Shown: piece by piece, positions 17,637-26,199 of the stretch
Position numbering within the stretch: the first letter of the stretch is position 1
How the letters are laid out: every line of letters begins with the position of its first letter
DNA from: Paenibacillus sp. OK003
GTDB lineage: Bacteria > Bacillota > Bacilli > Paenibacillales > Paenibacillaceae
Reading direction: 5' to 3'
Length of the DNA stretch: 64,000 bases
Assembly: GCF_900109515.1 (NCBI RefSeq)
Contig: NZ_FOBD01000007.1
Span: 296,224-360,223 of the forward strand
The notes under the pieces: generated by a model
What the model was told of the DNA's origin: nothing
The model's database searches: none
The model's input: the letters and a program-made list of their open reading frames with translations, nothing else
Translations under genes and position numbers: made by a program

Positions 17637-19517
17637 ATGAGTGTGCAAACACCTACATTAGAAGAAGCGCAGGGTCTCCTGCAAAAATATTATGGCTACC
17701 CCGACTTCCGTGAGGGACAGAAAAAGATCGTAGCCAGCCTGCTCGAACGTGAAGATACGCTTGGTATTATGCCAACCGGGGGCGGGAAATCGATCTGTTA
17801 TCAGATCCCCGCTTTGTTATATTCGGGATTGACGCTTGTCGTTTCCCCGTTGATTTCGCTTATGAAGGACCAGGTTGATGCCTTGACCACGGCTGGTATT
17901 GCAGCCGCCTATATTAATAGTACGCTCAGCGGCAAAGAAGTGAATGATCGCATCCGCGCGGCGCAGCGCGGTGAGCTGAAGCTGCTCTATGTCGCGCCTG
18001 AGCGACTGGAGCTGGACTGGTTCCGCGAGGAGATGGGCTACTTGCCAATCTCGTGCGTTGCTGTGGATGAGGCCCACTGTGTGTCGCAGTGGGGGCATGA
18101 TTTTCGGACAAGCTACCTGGCGGTAGCGCCGTTTGTGGACAGTTTGCCGGAGCGGCCGGTGGTTGCGGCCTTTACGGCTACAGCGACGCCCGAAGTCATG
18201 GGAGATATTCTGCGGCTCCTGCGTTTGCAGGACCCGCAGACGTATGTGACCGGACTTGGGCGGGATAATCTGGCGTTTAGCGTGCTGCGCGGCGAGAGCA
18301 AAAAGGACTTTGTCCTGAATTACGCGCGCGAGCATTCTAGTGAGCCGGGAATTGTATACGCTGCGACCCGTAAGGACGTGGACGATCTGCATCAGCGTTT
18401 GCTGCAGGCGGGATTGCCCGCGGGACGCTACCATGCCGGGATGACGGATGATGAACGGTCCCAGAGCCAGGAAGCTTTTTTGTACGATGATATCCGGGTG
18501 ATGGTGGCGACAAATGCGTTCGGGATGGGGATTGATAAGTCTAACGTGCGTTACGTTATTCATAACAGCATGCCGAAGAATATGGAAGCCTATGTGCAGG
18601 AAGCCGGTCGTGCGGGACGGGACGGGGAGCCGAGCCAGTGCATTTTGTTATTCGGGGCACAGGATATTATCACCCAGAAGTTCCTGATCGAGCAAAACCC
18701 GATGGAGGGCGACCGCAAACAGAACGATTACCGGAAGCTGCAACAGATGGTGGATTATTGTTATACGACGCGCTGTTTGCGTAGTGCACAGCTGGACTAT
18801 TTCGGTGAGGTGCATGACGATACGCCTTGCGGTACTTGCAGTTCCTGTACGGACGACCGCGAGCTGGTAGACATGACGATTGATGCGCAAAAAATATTCA
18901 GCTGCATTCACCGCATGCGTGAACGGTATGGTGTATCGCTGGTCGCTTCGGTGCTCAAAGGCTCCCGTGCCAAAAAAGTGCTCGATTACGGCTTCAACTC
19001 CCTGCCAACCTATGGCGTAATGGGCAATCGTACAGAACGTGAGATCGCCGAGATCATCAACGTCATGGTTTCCGAAGGTTATCTGATGCTCTCCGAGGGG
19101 CAGTATCCGGTTGTTCGTTTGCAGCCACTGGCGGTGGAAGTGCTCAAAGGTCAGCGTGAAGTGATGCAGCGGGTGGTCCGTAAAACGGCGGCGACGGCTT
19201 CGGGTACGAACTACGGCGGACGTCGCGGACGTGATGCAATGCCATCTGCGGTTAACGAGACGGTATTTGAGCAGCTGCGTCTGATCCGTCGTGATCTGGC
19301 GGCGAAAGAGCATGTGCCGTCGTACATTATTTTCAATGATGCAACCTTGCGCGAGATGAGTGTGGTATGTCCACAGACAGAACGTGACATGCTGGATATC
19401 AAAGGGGTCGGTGAGGTCAAGTACCGCAAGTACGGGCTGCCGTTCCTGGAGTTTTTCCAGAAGCAAACGGGCGAAGACGTGGATACGGATGATGATGCTT
19501 TTTACGATTATGATTAG
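17637..19517 (+). CDS. recQ: ATP-dependent DNA helicase RecQ
   Basis: 626 residues. 3'-5' helicase used in recombination repair and fork processing. Walker A TGGGKS (47-52), DEAH box at 144-147 within [13 protein letters not shown], motif [11 protein letters not shown], motif [14 protein letters not shown], the RecQ zinc site (CYTTRC...CGTCSSC, about 378-410), a winged-helix RQC region, and an HRDC-like domain near the end ([19 protein letters not shown]). Start supported by AAGGAG. Full length and intact. A Cys-rich mini-ORF lies immediately upstream. Confidence 0.96.
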   Translation: MSVQTPTLEEAQGLLQKYYGYPDFREGQKKIVASLLEREDTLGIMPTGGGKSICYQIPALLYSGLTLVVSPLISLMKDQVDALTTAGIAAAYINSTLSGKEVNDRIRAAQRGELKLLYVAPERLELDWFREEMGYLPISCVAVDEAHCVSQWGHDFRTSYLAVAPFVDSLPERPVVAAFTATATPEVMGDILRLLRLQDPQTYVTGLGRDNLAFSVLRGESKKDFVLNYAREHSSEPGIVYAATRKDVDDLHQRLLQAGLPAGRYHAGMTDDERSQSQEAFLYDDIRVMVATNAFGMGIDKSNVRYVIHNSMPKNMEAYVQEAGRAGRDGEPSQCILLFGAQDIITQKFLIEQNPMEGDRKQNDYRKLQQMVDYCYTTRCLRSAQLDYFGEVHDDTPCGTCSSCTDDRELVDMTIDAQKIFSCIHRMRERYGVSLVASVLKGSRAKKVLDYGFNSLPTYGVMGNRTEREIAEIINVMVSEGYLMLSEGQYPVVRLQPLAVEVLKGQREVMQRVVRKTAATASGTNYGGRRGRDAMPSAVNETVFEQLRLIRRDLAAKEHVPSYIIFNDATLREMSVVCPQTERDMLDIKGVGEVKYRKYGLPFLEFFQKQTGEDVDTDDDAFYDYD

Positions 19518-19689
19518 TGTGGATTTTGAATTGTGAATTGATGAATTCTCGCTTTCCAATATTTGAAGTTCATATGCGCAAGCTAAATGTTCGAAAAAAG
19601 ATGATAGATATGTATCTAAAGGTATCTGCAAACCTGCCGAAAGCCGGAGCATAACTGCGTGTCAGGGGGAGAACATGTAGAGGGAGTGC

Positions 19690-19882
19690 TAAAGAACCTG
19701 TGACGTCTTATTCAGGGGTTTAAAGCGCCCGCAGCAATCTAAGGAATCTGACGCACGCTATATTGGTATAAACAGCCGTTTACAGCGTGTTTGTCAGGTG
19801 ATTTTGAGAAATAACGTGTCTCATGTTCCTTACAAAATAAAAGGAGCGTCAGAAGGCCAAATAAGATGTCCTTGGTTCCTTA
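19690..19882. repeat. Nested imperfect inverted-repeat element
   Basis: Outer arms AAAGAACCTGTGACGTCTTATT (19690-19711) and AATAAGATGTCCTTGGTTCCTT (19860-19881) are partly complementary. Inner arms AAGGAATCTGACGCACGCTA (19741) and TAACGTGTCTCATGTTCCTT (19812) form a second pair. The CTAAGGAA/TTCCTTAG theme suggests a dispersed intergenic repeat, but only one copy is in this window. Confidence 0.5.
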
Positions 19883-20061
19883 GAAAATCGTCTGGACCAT
19901 TCGCGAGGATCGGTGAGCCTGGACTTCAAGAGGTTTTGGACCCAAACATCCTACATCGGATCGCTTGCCAGAGTTTGAAGACACGCTCTAGTAAGAGTTC
20001 GAGCGGTCGTCCATGATACGGGGAAGGGTTCAGCAGAGCTGCGGGGCTAAAGCCTTAAGGA

Positions 20062-20088
20062 GCAAAGTTCAAGGTTCAAGGTTCAAAG
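20062..20088. repeat. Tandem repeat, AAGGTTC-type
   Basis: The 7-bp unit AAGTTCA/AGGTTCA is repeated three times head to tail (caaagttcaaggttcaaggttcaaag). Non-coding. Confidence 0.8.
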
Positions 20089-20190
20089 CAGTAAGATGTG
20101 GATAACGAACTGTGGATTGAACACGATTGAGGTTTTTTACAGGTTGAAGTTGATTATAGTGTCTCTGTATTGTGGACAAAAGAAGGTGAA

Positions 20191-20347
20191 TTGTCTTTCA
20201 AAGGGTGGGCATGGGCGTTAGGATTGGCCGACAGTAGATTGCACTGCATGTAGTTTGATTGTATGTGTTTTATACTGTATCTTGTGGTTTTCGTTTGACG
20301 GGGTGTATATGTCTTTTTGAAAAGAGTGTCCACTCTTTGAAAGACAA
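20191..20347. mobile_element. Possible MITE-like element with 21-bp inverted ends
   Basis: TTGTCTTTCAAAGGGTGGGCA at 20191-20211 is the reverse complement of 20327-20347 at 19 of 21 positions; the outermost 13 bp are perfect. The 157-bp interval has no gene. The right end adds a perfect AAAGAGTG/CACTCTTT hairpin. No clear target-site duplication is seen, so mobility is unproven. Confidence 0.4.
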
Positions 20348-20485
20348 AAGTTGAATATGTCCATGAGACATGGAATGGCTAGATCAAAAGAGGTTTAGAT
20401 GAACAGCATCCGGGGCAGGATGGCTGTGCAGCTTTCTTTTTACCAAAAAAATATGGTCTGGGTGTCCAGGCAAAGGTTGTGAAGC

Positions 20486-22522
20486 ATGAAAGTTATTCTC
20501 TCTACATTAAATGCAAAGTACATCCATACCTCTTTGGCCTTGCGGTGTCTGAAGGCGTACAGTGAGAAGGATTTTGATATTGACCTGGCGGAGTATACGA
20601 TCAAGGACCCGGTGATGAACATTGTGTCTGATCTGTATCAACGCGGGGCGGACGTGATTGGGTTCTCGTGTTACATCTGGAACATTGAAGAGACGATCAA
20701 GGTCATTGATAATCTGAAAAAGGTTATGCCGAACGTAAAAATTTTGCTGGGCGGGCCCGAAGTGTCCTACGACACGGAATATTGGATGAACCGCATCCCC
20801 AATGTCGATTTCATCGTGATGGGTGAAGGGGAGGAGACGCTGCATCAGCTTTTGACGGAGCTGGAAGGGGACAAGAAGTTCCATTTCGTCTATGGACTGG
20901 CGTATCGCAAAGGGGAAGAGGTCATTCTCATGCCAGGACGGCCAAAAGCGGATCTGAACGATCTGCCGTCACCGCACCGATTTGAGGAGGATATCCCGGA
21001 GCTTGGGAAACGGGTTGTTTATTTTGAGACCAGTCGTGGCTGTCCGTTCAGTTGTCAGTTCTGTCTGTCCAGTATTGAGGTGGGCGTGCGGTATTACGAT
21101 ATTGAGCGGACAAAGTCGGACATTCTGTACCTGATTGAGAAGGGTGCGAAGCTGATCAAGTTTGTGGACCGGACGTTCAACATCAAGCGGGATTATGCGC
21201 TCGAAATGTTCAAATTCCTGATTGAGAATCATCAGGGGACGGTGTTCCAGTTTGAAATTACGGCGGATATTATGCGTCCCGAGGTACTGGACTATCTGGC
21301 AGAGAATGCGCCGCCAGGCACATTCCGGTTCGAGATTGGGGTTCAGTCCACGAATGATCCAACGAATGAACTGGTGAAACGCCGCCAGAACTTCTCGAAG
21401 CTGAGTCGTACCGTGAACAAAGTCAAAGCCAGCGGTAAAATCGATCAGCATCTGGATCTTATCGCCGGACTGCCGGAGGAAGATTACAATACGTTCAGGA
21501 AGACGTTTAACGATGTATTTGCACTGGGGCCGGAAGAGCTTCAGCTTGGATTCCTCAAAATGCTTCGTGGTACCGGTCTGCGTCTGGATGCGGAGAAGTA
21601 TAACTACACGTATATGGATCACGCGCCGTATGAGATTCTGGGCAGTGACGTGCTGCCGTTCAGCGACATCGTGCGCCTGAAGCGGCTGGAGGATGTGCTG
21701 GAGAAATACTGGAACGCACATCGGATGGACCATACGTTGAAGTATCTGATGGAGCAGGAGTTCGATTCGCCATTTGATTTCTTCCAGGCGTTCGGGGATT
21801 ACTGGGAAGGTCAGGGCTGGCAGAAGATCGGTCACCAACTGGAGGATCTGTTCACCCGTCTGCACAGCTTCCTGGAGTCGCGGAACACGCCGCATATGGA
21901 TATTGTGCTCGGCTTGATGAAGTTGGATTATTTCCTCGGCCACAAGTACAAACCGCGTAAAATCTGGTGGGAAGATCCGCTTCAGAAAGACCAGTGGGCG
22001 GGTTATATGAAAACGTTGGCTGAACGTCCGGAAGACGTTCGCCTGCCGCGTATTGCCGGTGCCGCAGGCACGGCGTGGCTGGAAAGCAGCGGCACGAGTG
22101 CAGTTGCCGCTGCGGGAAGTTCGGCTGCTGCCGGGGAAGACTCTGCCGTAGATGCGGCGGGTGTGATCGGCAGCGATGGTGCAGCGTCGCTCGCTTCGGG
22201 CGACGCAACAGGGTCCGCCGCGGATGGAGCGGCGGACGGGGTGGACGGCAACGCTTCGCGTGCGTTGCCGATGACCTCAGCCATGACCGCACAGACGGTC
22301 ATGGGTGCCCGTGCTTTCGCCGACCTCGATCTCGGCGAAAAGGAACTGCAGAAGCACACCGTATTGGATGTGCTTCCGTTCCGGCTTGAGCGTGTGCTAG
22401 CTGGCGCCAGCCCGCTTGCCGCGAAAGGCCGGACGCTGCTGGTCGTGGTGTACCAGCAGCATGAAGGGCAGCAGGCGCAGTATTACACGCTGCCGCTGGG
22501 AGAAGAAGCCGCTGCCATGTAG
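20486..22522 (+). CDS. B12-binding radical SAM protein (DUF4080)
   Basis: 678 residues. N-terminal cobalamin-binding-like domain (1-150, DVIGFSCYIWNIEE, LLGGPEVSYD), then a radical SAM domain with CPFSCQFC (Cys186, Cys190, Cys193) binding the 4Fe-4S cluster, and a C-terminal DUF4080 domain (about 400-520 and the last 60 residues). Family members are of unknown reaction, probably a radical methylation or rearrangement. An Ala/Gly/Ser/Asp-rich insert (about 525-600) interrupts the C-terminal domain and is locally GC-rich. Monocistronic. Confidence 0.92.
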   Translation: MKVILSTLNAKYIHTSLALRCLKAYSEKDFDIDLAEYTIKDPVMNIVSDLYQRGADVIGFSCYIWNIEETIKVIDNLKKVMPNVKILLGGPEVSYDTEYWMNRIPNVDFIVMGEGEETLHQLLTELEGDKKFHFVYGLAYRKGEEVILMPGRPKADLNDLPSPHRFEEDIPELGKRVVYFETSRGCPFSCQFCLSSIEVGVRYYDIERTKSDILYLIEKGAKLIKFVDRTFNIKRDYALEMFKFLIENHQGTVFQFEITADIMRPEVLDYLAENAPPGTFRFEIGVQSTNDPTNELVKRRQNFSKLSRTVNKVKASGKIDQHLDLIAGLPEEDYNTFRKTFNDVFALGPEELQLGFLKMLRGTGLRLDAEKYNYTYMDHAPYEILGSDVLPFSDIVRLKRLEDVLEKYWNAHRMDHTLKYLMEQEFDSPFDFFQAFGDYWEGQGWQKIGHQLEDLFTRLHSFLESRNTPHMDIVLGLMKLDYFLGHKYKPRKIWWEDPLQKDQWAGYMKTLAERPEDVRLPRIAGAAGTAWLESSGTSAVAAAGSSAAAGEDSAVDAAGVIGSDGAASLASGDATGSAADGAADGVDGNASRALPMTSAMTAQTVMGARAFADLDLGEKELQKHTVLDVLPFRLERVLAGASPLAAKGRTLLVVVYQQHEGQQAQYYTLPLGEEAAAM

Positions 22523-22574
22523 GTGCAGCGGCATTGGGGAGCTGCATGGCCGATGGCTGCATGCAGTGGGAGCT

Positions 22575-22707
22575 AGCACCACAGCTATGCTGCCAGTGGT
22601 GCTTCAATGGTGAGCACCGCGGTTATGGACGCGGTGCAACCCCATAAAGTGCTGCCCCATTGGGCGCAGCACCTTACCCTTACGCGGCTTGCCACTGCAC
22701 AAGCCGC
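22575..22707. repeat. Row of four hairpins upstream of the recombinase
   Basis: Four successive perfect 7-8 bp inverted repeats: AGCACCAC/GTGGTGCT (22575-22603), GCACCGCG/CGCGGTGC (22614-22637), GTGCTGC/GCAGCAC (22649-22672) and GCGGCTTG/CAAGCCGC (22684-22707). There is no gene on either strand. It may be a structured RNA, complex terminator or recombination-linked sequence. Confidence 0.75.
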
Positions 22708-22853
22708 GCTCCGCTTCACCTTTTATCAAAACATATATGTTCCGAAAGCATCGGAAGGTCGTCTGATTCCCTAGTGGATGAAGAGTGGCCTTCCTTTTTG
22801 TTTTCCGAATTTGGGTCAAAAACATAACCTATCCAAACGAAGGAGAGTTTCCT

Positions 22854-23969
22854 ATGACTAAATATGCTACTACTGAAAAGGCGATTACCATAACAAAAGG
22901 TTCCGCTGAGTTACTGCGCATTCATATCCCATATAACCCTGCATATATTGAGCGGATTCGTCGGATTAATGGCAGAACGTGGGAAGCCAAACAAAAAGTG
23001 TGGATCATCCCATACACCATAGCTGCTCTTCAGGAGTTCATGAATCAATTTGATCCTGATGACGTTCGGATTACCCCAGAGTTGTGGGTTGAAAATGAGA
23101 ATTTACAGCAATGGAAAGCTAGTAAGGCAAACCATCCATGGAGCAAAGAGCCGTTACAGAAGGCATTAAAGTTACGAGGATACAGCCGCAAAACGATTAA
23201 AGCATATTGTAATCAGGTCGAACGTTTTCTGAGTAGCTTTCCCCTCAAAGATACCGATGTCACTACTTCCAAAATTCAGACGTATTGTTTAGGTTTGCTT
23301 GAGCGAGGGATCTCCCATTCAAGCGTGAATCAGACGATTACCGCGCTCCGCTTCTATTGCAAACATGTACTCCATCACCCTACGGAAATCCAGTTTATTC
23401 GTCCCAAGAAGCAGACCAAGCTTCCGCAAGTATTGTCGGAAAAGGAAGTCGCTCAATTGCTCAAATCCGTAACCAATCCTAAACATAAGGCCATATTGTT
23501 TCTAACCTATTCTTCTGGACTTCGTGTAGGTGAAGTTGTGCGTTTGCGGTGCAGCGATCTTGATATTGAAAGGCAAACACTCATCGTGAGACAGGGGAAG
23601 GGGCAAAAGGATCGGAGAACGATTCTATCGAGCCTAGCGTGGGATATGGTGCAAAAATACATCACTGAATACAGGCCAAGTCGTTGGCTCTTTCCAGGGC
23701 AATCTTCTGATCGGCATCTTACGGAGCGGAGTGTGCAGAAGGTTTTCGAAGAAGCTAGACAACGGGCAGGCATTGTGAAGAAGGTGAGTATTCATGTCTT
23801 GAGGCACTCTTTTGCTACTCATTTGTTGGAAAACGGAACAGACCTGCGCTATATTCAGGAATTACTTGGTCACACAAGTGCACGAACAACACAGCGATAT
23901 ACGCATGTTAGTACGAAAAATATTCAGCGTATTCAGAGCCCGCTGGATCGTTTGGATCTTGGAGATTGA
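22854..23969 (+). CDS. Tyrosine recombinase of the cassette array (Xer/IntI-like, no IntI insertion)
   Basis: 371 residues from ATG 22854, which follows GAAGGAGAG at 6 bases. Residues about 10-70 form a small beta-rich domain (ITITKGSAELLRIHIPY, WEAKQKVWIIPYT) like that before many Bacteroidetes integrases. About 95-180 is a SAM-like core-binding domain and 190-360 the catalytic domain: Arg224 (SSGLRVGEVVRL), Lys in VRQGKGQKDR, His314 and Arg317 (HVLRHSFATHLL), His340 (LLGH) and nucleophile Tyr349 (QRYTHV). The tail RIQSPLDRL resembles the RSPLD end of IntI, but the Arg-to-His spacing of 90 residues is Xer-like and leaves no room for the extra IntI segment. The orientation is the same as the cassettes. 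Confidence 0.93.
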   Translation: MTKYATTEKAITITKGSAELLRIHIPYNPAYIERIRRINGRTWEAKQKVWIIPYTIAALQEFMNQFDPDDVRITPELWVENENLQQWKASKANHPWSKEPLQKALKLRGYSRKTIKAYCNQVERFLSSFPLKDTDVTTSKIQTYCLGLLERGISHSSVNQTITALRFYCKHVLHHPTEIQFIRPKKQTKLPQVLSEKEVAQLLKSVTNPKHKAILFLTYSSGLRVGEVVRLRCSDLDIERQTLIVRQGKGQKDRRTILSSLAWDMVQKYITEYRPSRWLFPGQSSDRHLTERSVQKVFEEARQRAGIVKKVSIHVLRHSFATHLLENGTDLRYIQELLGHTSARTTQRYTHVSTKNIQRIQSPLDRLDLGD

Positions 23970-24006
23970 GTACTCCTATAAATCTACCTTTTTCACCAAA
24001 TTCTTC

Positions 24007-24035
24007 TTCGCAAATACTACAGCATCGGTTATCAT
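24007..24035 (+). promoter_or_regulatory. Candidate cassette promoter (Pc)
   Basis: TTCGCA (24007-24012), 17 bases, then TATCAT (24030-24035), reading into the array just upstream of attI. The match to consensus is moderate. It lies where integrons normally place Pc. Confidence 0.35.
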
Positions 24036-24074
24036 ATACGTAGTTCAGATATTATACAGGATCTGTGGTATTTA

Positions 24075-24101
24075 CGAAGTACATAAATTAGATGTTAGCT
24101 G
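24075..24101 (+). other. Candidate attI (crossover between G24094 and T24095)
   Basis: The first cassette begins TTAGCTGAAATAACTGA at 24095, and its own R'' arm at 24794-24801 is the reverse complement of GTTAGCTG. Just left of the crossover, CATAAATtAGATGTTA resembles the L'-R' half of the attC sites (CATGAATAC...GTTA). The full extent of attI cannot be set from one example. Confidence 0.65.
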
Positions 24102-24132
24102 AAATAACTGAGAGAACAAGGAGTGATATTGA

Positions 24133-24771
24133 ATGACAGATAAGGGGATTTTCAATGAAGTAATTCAAGAAGGAGAGACGATAAATCCGTACTTTGGACA
24201 AATATTAGAAAATGGAATCGATTTTGTACCTTACATAGGAAAGTTAGTTCAGACAGTTAAAATTAATCGACTAGTTCGCAGATTCAAAGAGCATGACAAA
24301 AAAATTAATTTCATATCGCATCTTGCAGCAGATTCTGTATTATCATCGGAATATATAAGTCAGAGGATTTTCCCAATTATCTTTTCAGATTTGTTTGAAG
24401 AACATGAAGATGCAAAAATAAATTTAATACTTAATGGCTTTGAAAATGTTTTTATTGAAGAGAATAGGAACGAATCAGTGATAATTAACTTTTATGATAT
24501 GTTAAGAAATTTAAGATACTTGGATTTGAAGAGGCTATTTTATTTAGCAGGATTGACTGAAGAAACTATTACTTTTGTCCAAGAAAGTGACGTACATGGT
24601 TTGATACGAAACATAGATAAAAGACTAGAGAATAATGGATTACTAAATATAAAAAAAACATGGGAAGATATTGGTGATAGTGATTCAGATAAAGATAGAG
24701 ATGATATCGAAATTTCACTTTATGGAAATAAATTTTTGGGATTTATACTCGAAGGGGATGGGCTAAAGTAA
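24133..24771 (+). CDS. Cassette 1 protein, unknown function
   Basis: 212 residues; AAGGAG precedes the ATG by 9 bases. All-helical, soluble and acidic overall. N-terminal LENGIDFVPYIGKLVQTVKINRLVRRFKEHDKKI looks like an amphipathic segment followed by a charged helix. The C-terminal part (LENNGLLNIKKTWEDIG, then SLYGNKFLGFIL) resembles the winged-helix-like endings (..L..G.LK...LT.fG..F..f..) seen in several phage-defence-associated proteins. I cannot name the family. Promoterless within its cassette, so probably read from a promoter near attI. Confidence 0.75.
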   Translation: MTDKGIFNEVIQEGETINPYFGQILENGIDFVPYIGKLVQTVKINRLVRRFKEHDKKINFISHLAADSVLSSEYISQRIFPIIFSDLFEEHEDAKINLILNGFENVFIEENRNESVIINFYDMLRNLRYLDLKRLFYLAGLTEETITFVQESDVHGLIRNIDKRLENNGLLNIKKTWEDIGDSDSDKDRDDIEISLYGNKFLGFILEGDGLK

Positions 24772-24793
24772 TTTTAATCGAAGTCAGTAAATT

Positions 24794-24911
24794 CAGCTAA
24801 CATCATATTCAAGCAGCGGCTCCTTGGGAGCCTTGGTCTGCTAGATGAATTTCGAAGAGGGATTTCAGCAGACAACCCCTCCAGGGTTCATGAATACAGA
24901 AACGTTATCGG
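24794..24911 (+). repeat. attC1 (type A)
   Basis: R'' CAGCTAAC, L'' ATTCA, then three arms: GGCTCC/GGAGCC, GTCTGC/GCAGAC and ACCCCTcc/AGGGTT; then L' TGAAT and R' GTTATCGG. The 103-bp body (24802-24904) is identical to that of attC3. R'' pairs with the start of cassette 1 (GTTAGCTGAA.T.ACTGA, 16 of 18), not with the adjacent R'. Confidence 0.85.
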
Positions 24912-24940
24912 AAATTTCCCAAATGGAAAGGATATATATA

Positions 24941-25504
24941 ATGGAAACAAGAGTTGGGAAGACTCTAAAAAGAAAAACAGAATTTCGAAAGCAACTCCTT
25001 AGCATTCCAAAGATGTTTATTTTTCTGGTGATAAGTCTATTAGCCTATATGTTTTCTTTACTTTTGTGGACAAAAAGCCTTAAGGGAACAGCATATTCTG
25101 AACTTTTAGACACTATATTAACAACAAATATAATGGCTATTGGTTTGTTTATGGCGTTAGGGTATATGAATCTAAAATTTATCATCGTAATCTTCAAATC
25201 TCTAATTAAAATAATGTTCACAGTATGGGTAGTGATAATCGTTCAATTTTCATCATTGGATCAAATTGAGCAAAACGCTTGGATAGTTTTATCTGCATTC
25301 TTTTTTGTGTACTTAGAGGTTTTATTGGATATAAACGACTGCTTATTTCAAGTCAAAGACGATTTTCAAATTCCGAAATTAAAATATGTAACATCGACAT
25401 TTATCAAAGATAATTCCATTTCAATATCCATTTTATGTTTGAGTGTAATTAATTCAGCTTTATCATATTTCATTATTGATTTATTAAAAGCGATTTATAG
25501 CTAA
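24941..25504 (+). CDS. Cassette 2 integral membrane protein, unknown function
   Basis: 187 residues from ATG 24941, with GGAAAGGA 8 bases upstream. The frame runs back into attC1, but those codons belong to the previous recombination site. A basic N-terminus (KTLKRKTEFRK) is followed by about five membrane helices: FIFLVISLLAYMFSLLLW, then IMAIGLFMALGYM, FTVWVVIIVQF, AWIVLSAFFFVYLEVLL and a C-terminal SISISILCLSVINSALSYF. No family recognised. Small membrane proteins are frequent in integron cassettes. Confidence 0.75.
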   Translation: METRVGKTLKRKTEFRKQLLSIPKMFIFLVISLLAYMFSLLLWTKSLKGTAYSELLDTILTTNIMAIGLFMALGYMNLKFIIVIFKSLIKIMFTVWVVIIVQFSSLDQIEQNAWIVLSAFFFVYLEVLLDINDCLFQVKDDFQIPKLKYVTSTFIKDNSISISILCLSVINSALSYFIIDLLKAIYS

Positions 25505-25524
25505 TTCAAAGAAGTAGGGTACAT

Positions 25525-25642
25525 CCGATAACATAATATTCACGCTGCGGCTCCTGTGGAGCCTTGGTCTGCTAGATGGATTTCGAAGAGGCATTTCAGC
25601 AGATAACCCCTTTGGGGTTCATGAATACAGAAACGTTATATG
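25525..25642 (+). repeat. attC2 (type A)
   Basis: R'' CCGATAAC, L'' ATTCACG, arms GGCTCC/GGAGCC, GTCTGC/GCAGAt and AACCCC/GGGGTT, L' CATGAAT, R' GTTATATG. R'' is the complement of its own cassette start GTTATCGG at 24904. Confidence 0.85.
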
Positions 25643-25689
25643 ACATGGGCTTAGAGAGTATAAAACAATAAACAAAAGGAACTGATTAC

Positions 25690-25998
25690 ATGCCAAGGTT
25701 GTACTGTCCATGCGGAGATTTTATACATAACTTAAGTAATATACCTGACGATGGTTTTCTGACTGTAAGAGATAGAGACTACGAAGAATTATTGGAAACA
25801 GAAAATAATAGGAGTATTTTAAGTGAATTACAACCATATAGTGAAACAAAAGAATGGAAAGAATTAATTATTTCTGATGAAAGAATTATTAATTTAACTG
25901 AAAGAATTTATGAATGTCCTGAATGCAATAGACTTATGTGGATGAAGAAGAATGGAATGGTCAATATATATGAACAAATCAATAAAATAAAATATTAA
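25690..25998 (+). CDS. Cassette 3 zinc-ribbon-like protein
   Basis: 102 residues; AAAAGGA lies upstream of the ATG. Two Cys pairs, YCPCGDFIHNLSNIP near the N-terminus (CxC) and YECPECNRLMWMKK near the C-terminus (CxxC), would form one zinc site with the intervening acidic helix (RDRDYEELLETENN). The architecture matches short zinc-ribbon proteins of unknown role found in Bacillales genomes. No catalytic motif. Promoterless cassette gene. Confidence 0.75.
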   Translation: MPRLYCPCGDFIHNLSNIPDDGFLTVRDRDYEELLETENNRSILSELQPYSETKEWKELIISDERIINLTERIYECPECNRLMWMKKNGMVNIYEQINKIKY

Positions 25999-26042
25999 AT
26001 AAGAACCAAATGTTTGAAAGCTATTCATTGAAGAGCCCACGT

Positions 26043-26160
26043 CATATAACATCATATTCAAGCAGCGGCTCCTTGGGAGCCTTGGTCTGCTAGATGAATT
26101 TCGAAGAGGGATTTCAGCAGACAACCCCTCCAGGGTTCATGAATACAGAAACGTTAGCTG
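26043..26160 (+). repeat. attC3 (type A, body identical to attC1)
   Basis: R'' CATATAAC, R' GTTAGCTG at 26153. The body 26051-26153 is the same 103 bases as attC1. R'' and flank pair with their own cassette start: GTTATATGACaTGGGCT versus GTTATATGACgTGGGCT, 16 of 17. Confidence 0.88.
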
Positions 26161-26199
26161 AAATCACTGCGAAGACCACTAAATTAAGGAAGCGATCAC

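Larger units (their letters stand above)
19518..20485. other. Gene-free stretch with repeats
   Basis: About 970 bases with no convincing gene between recQ and the radical SAM gene. It contains a nested imperfect inverted-repeat element (19690-19882), a short tandem repeat (20062-20088) and a possible MITE-like element with 21-bp inverted ends (20191-20347). Open frames here lack ribosome binding sites and family resemblance. Confidence 0.7.

Noticed and set aside
18648..19652. Long minus-strand open frame opposite recQ
   Set aside because: Antisense shadow of a well-conserved helicase gene; no family resemblance or ribosome binding site.
20969..21943. Long minus-strand open frame opposite the radical SAM gene
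   Set aside because: Antisense shadow created by codon bias of the real gene.
22730..22741. LexA (SOS) box before the recombinase
   Set aside because: AACATATATGTT is palindromic but has 6 bases between AAC and GTT; the Bacillales box needs GAAC-N4-GTTC.
24845..24940. Upstream extension of the cassette 2 gene into attC1
   Set aside because: Those codons come from the previous cassette's recombination site; ATG 24941 has a proper ribosome binding site.
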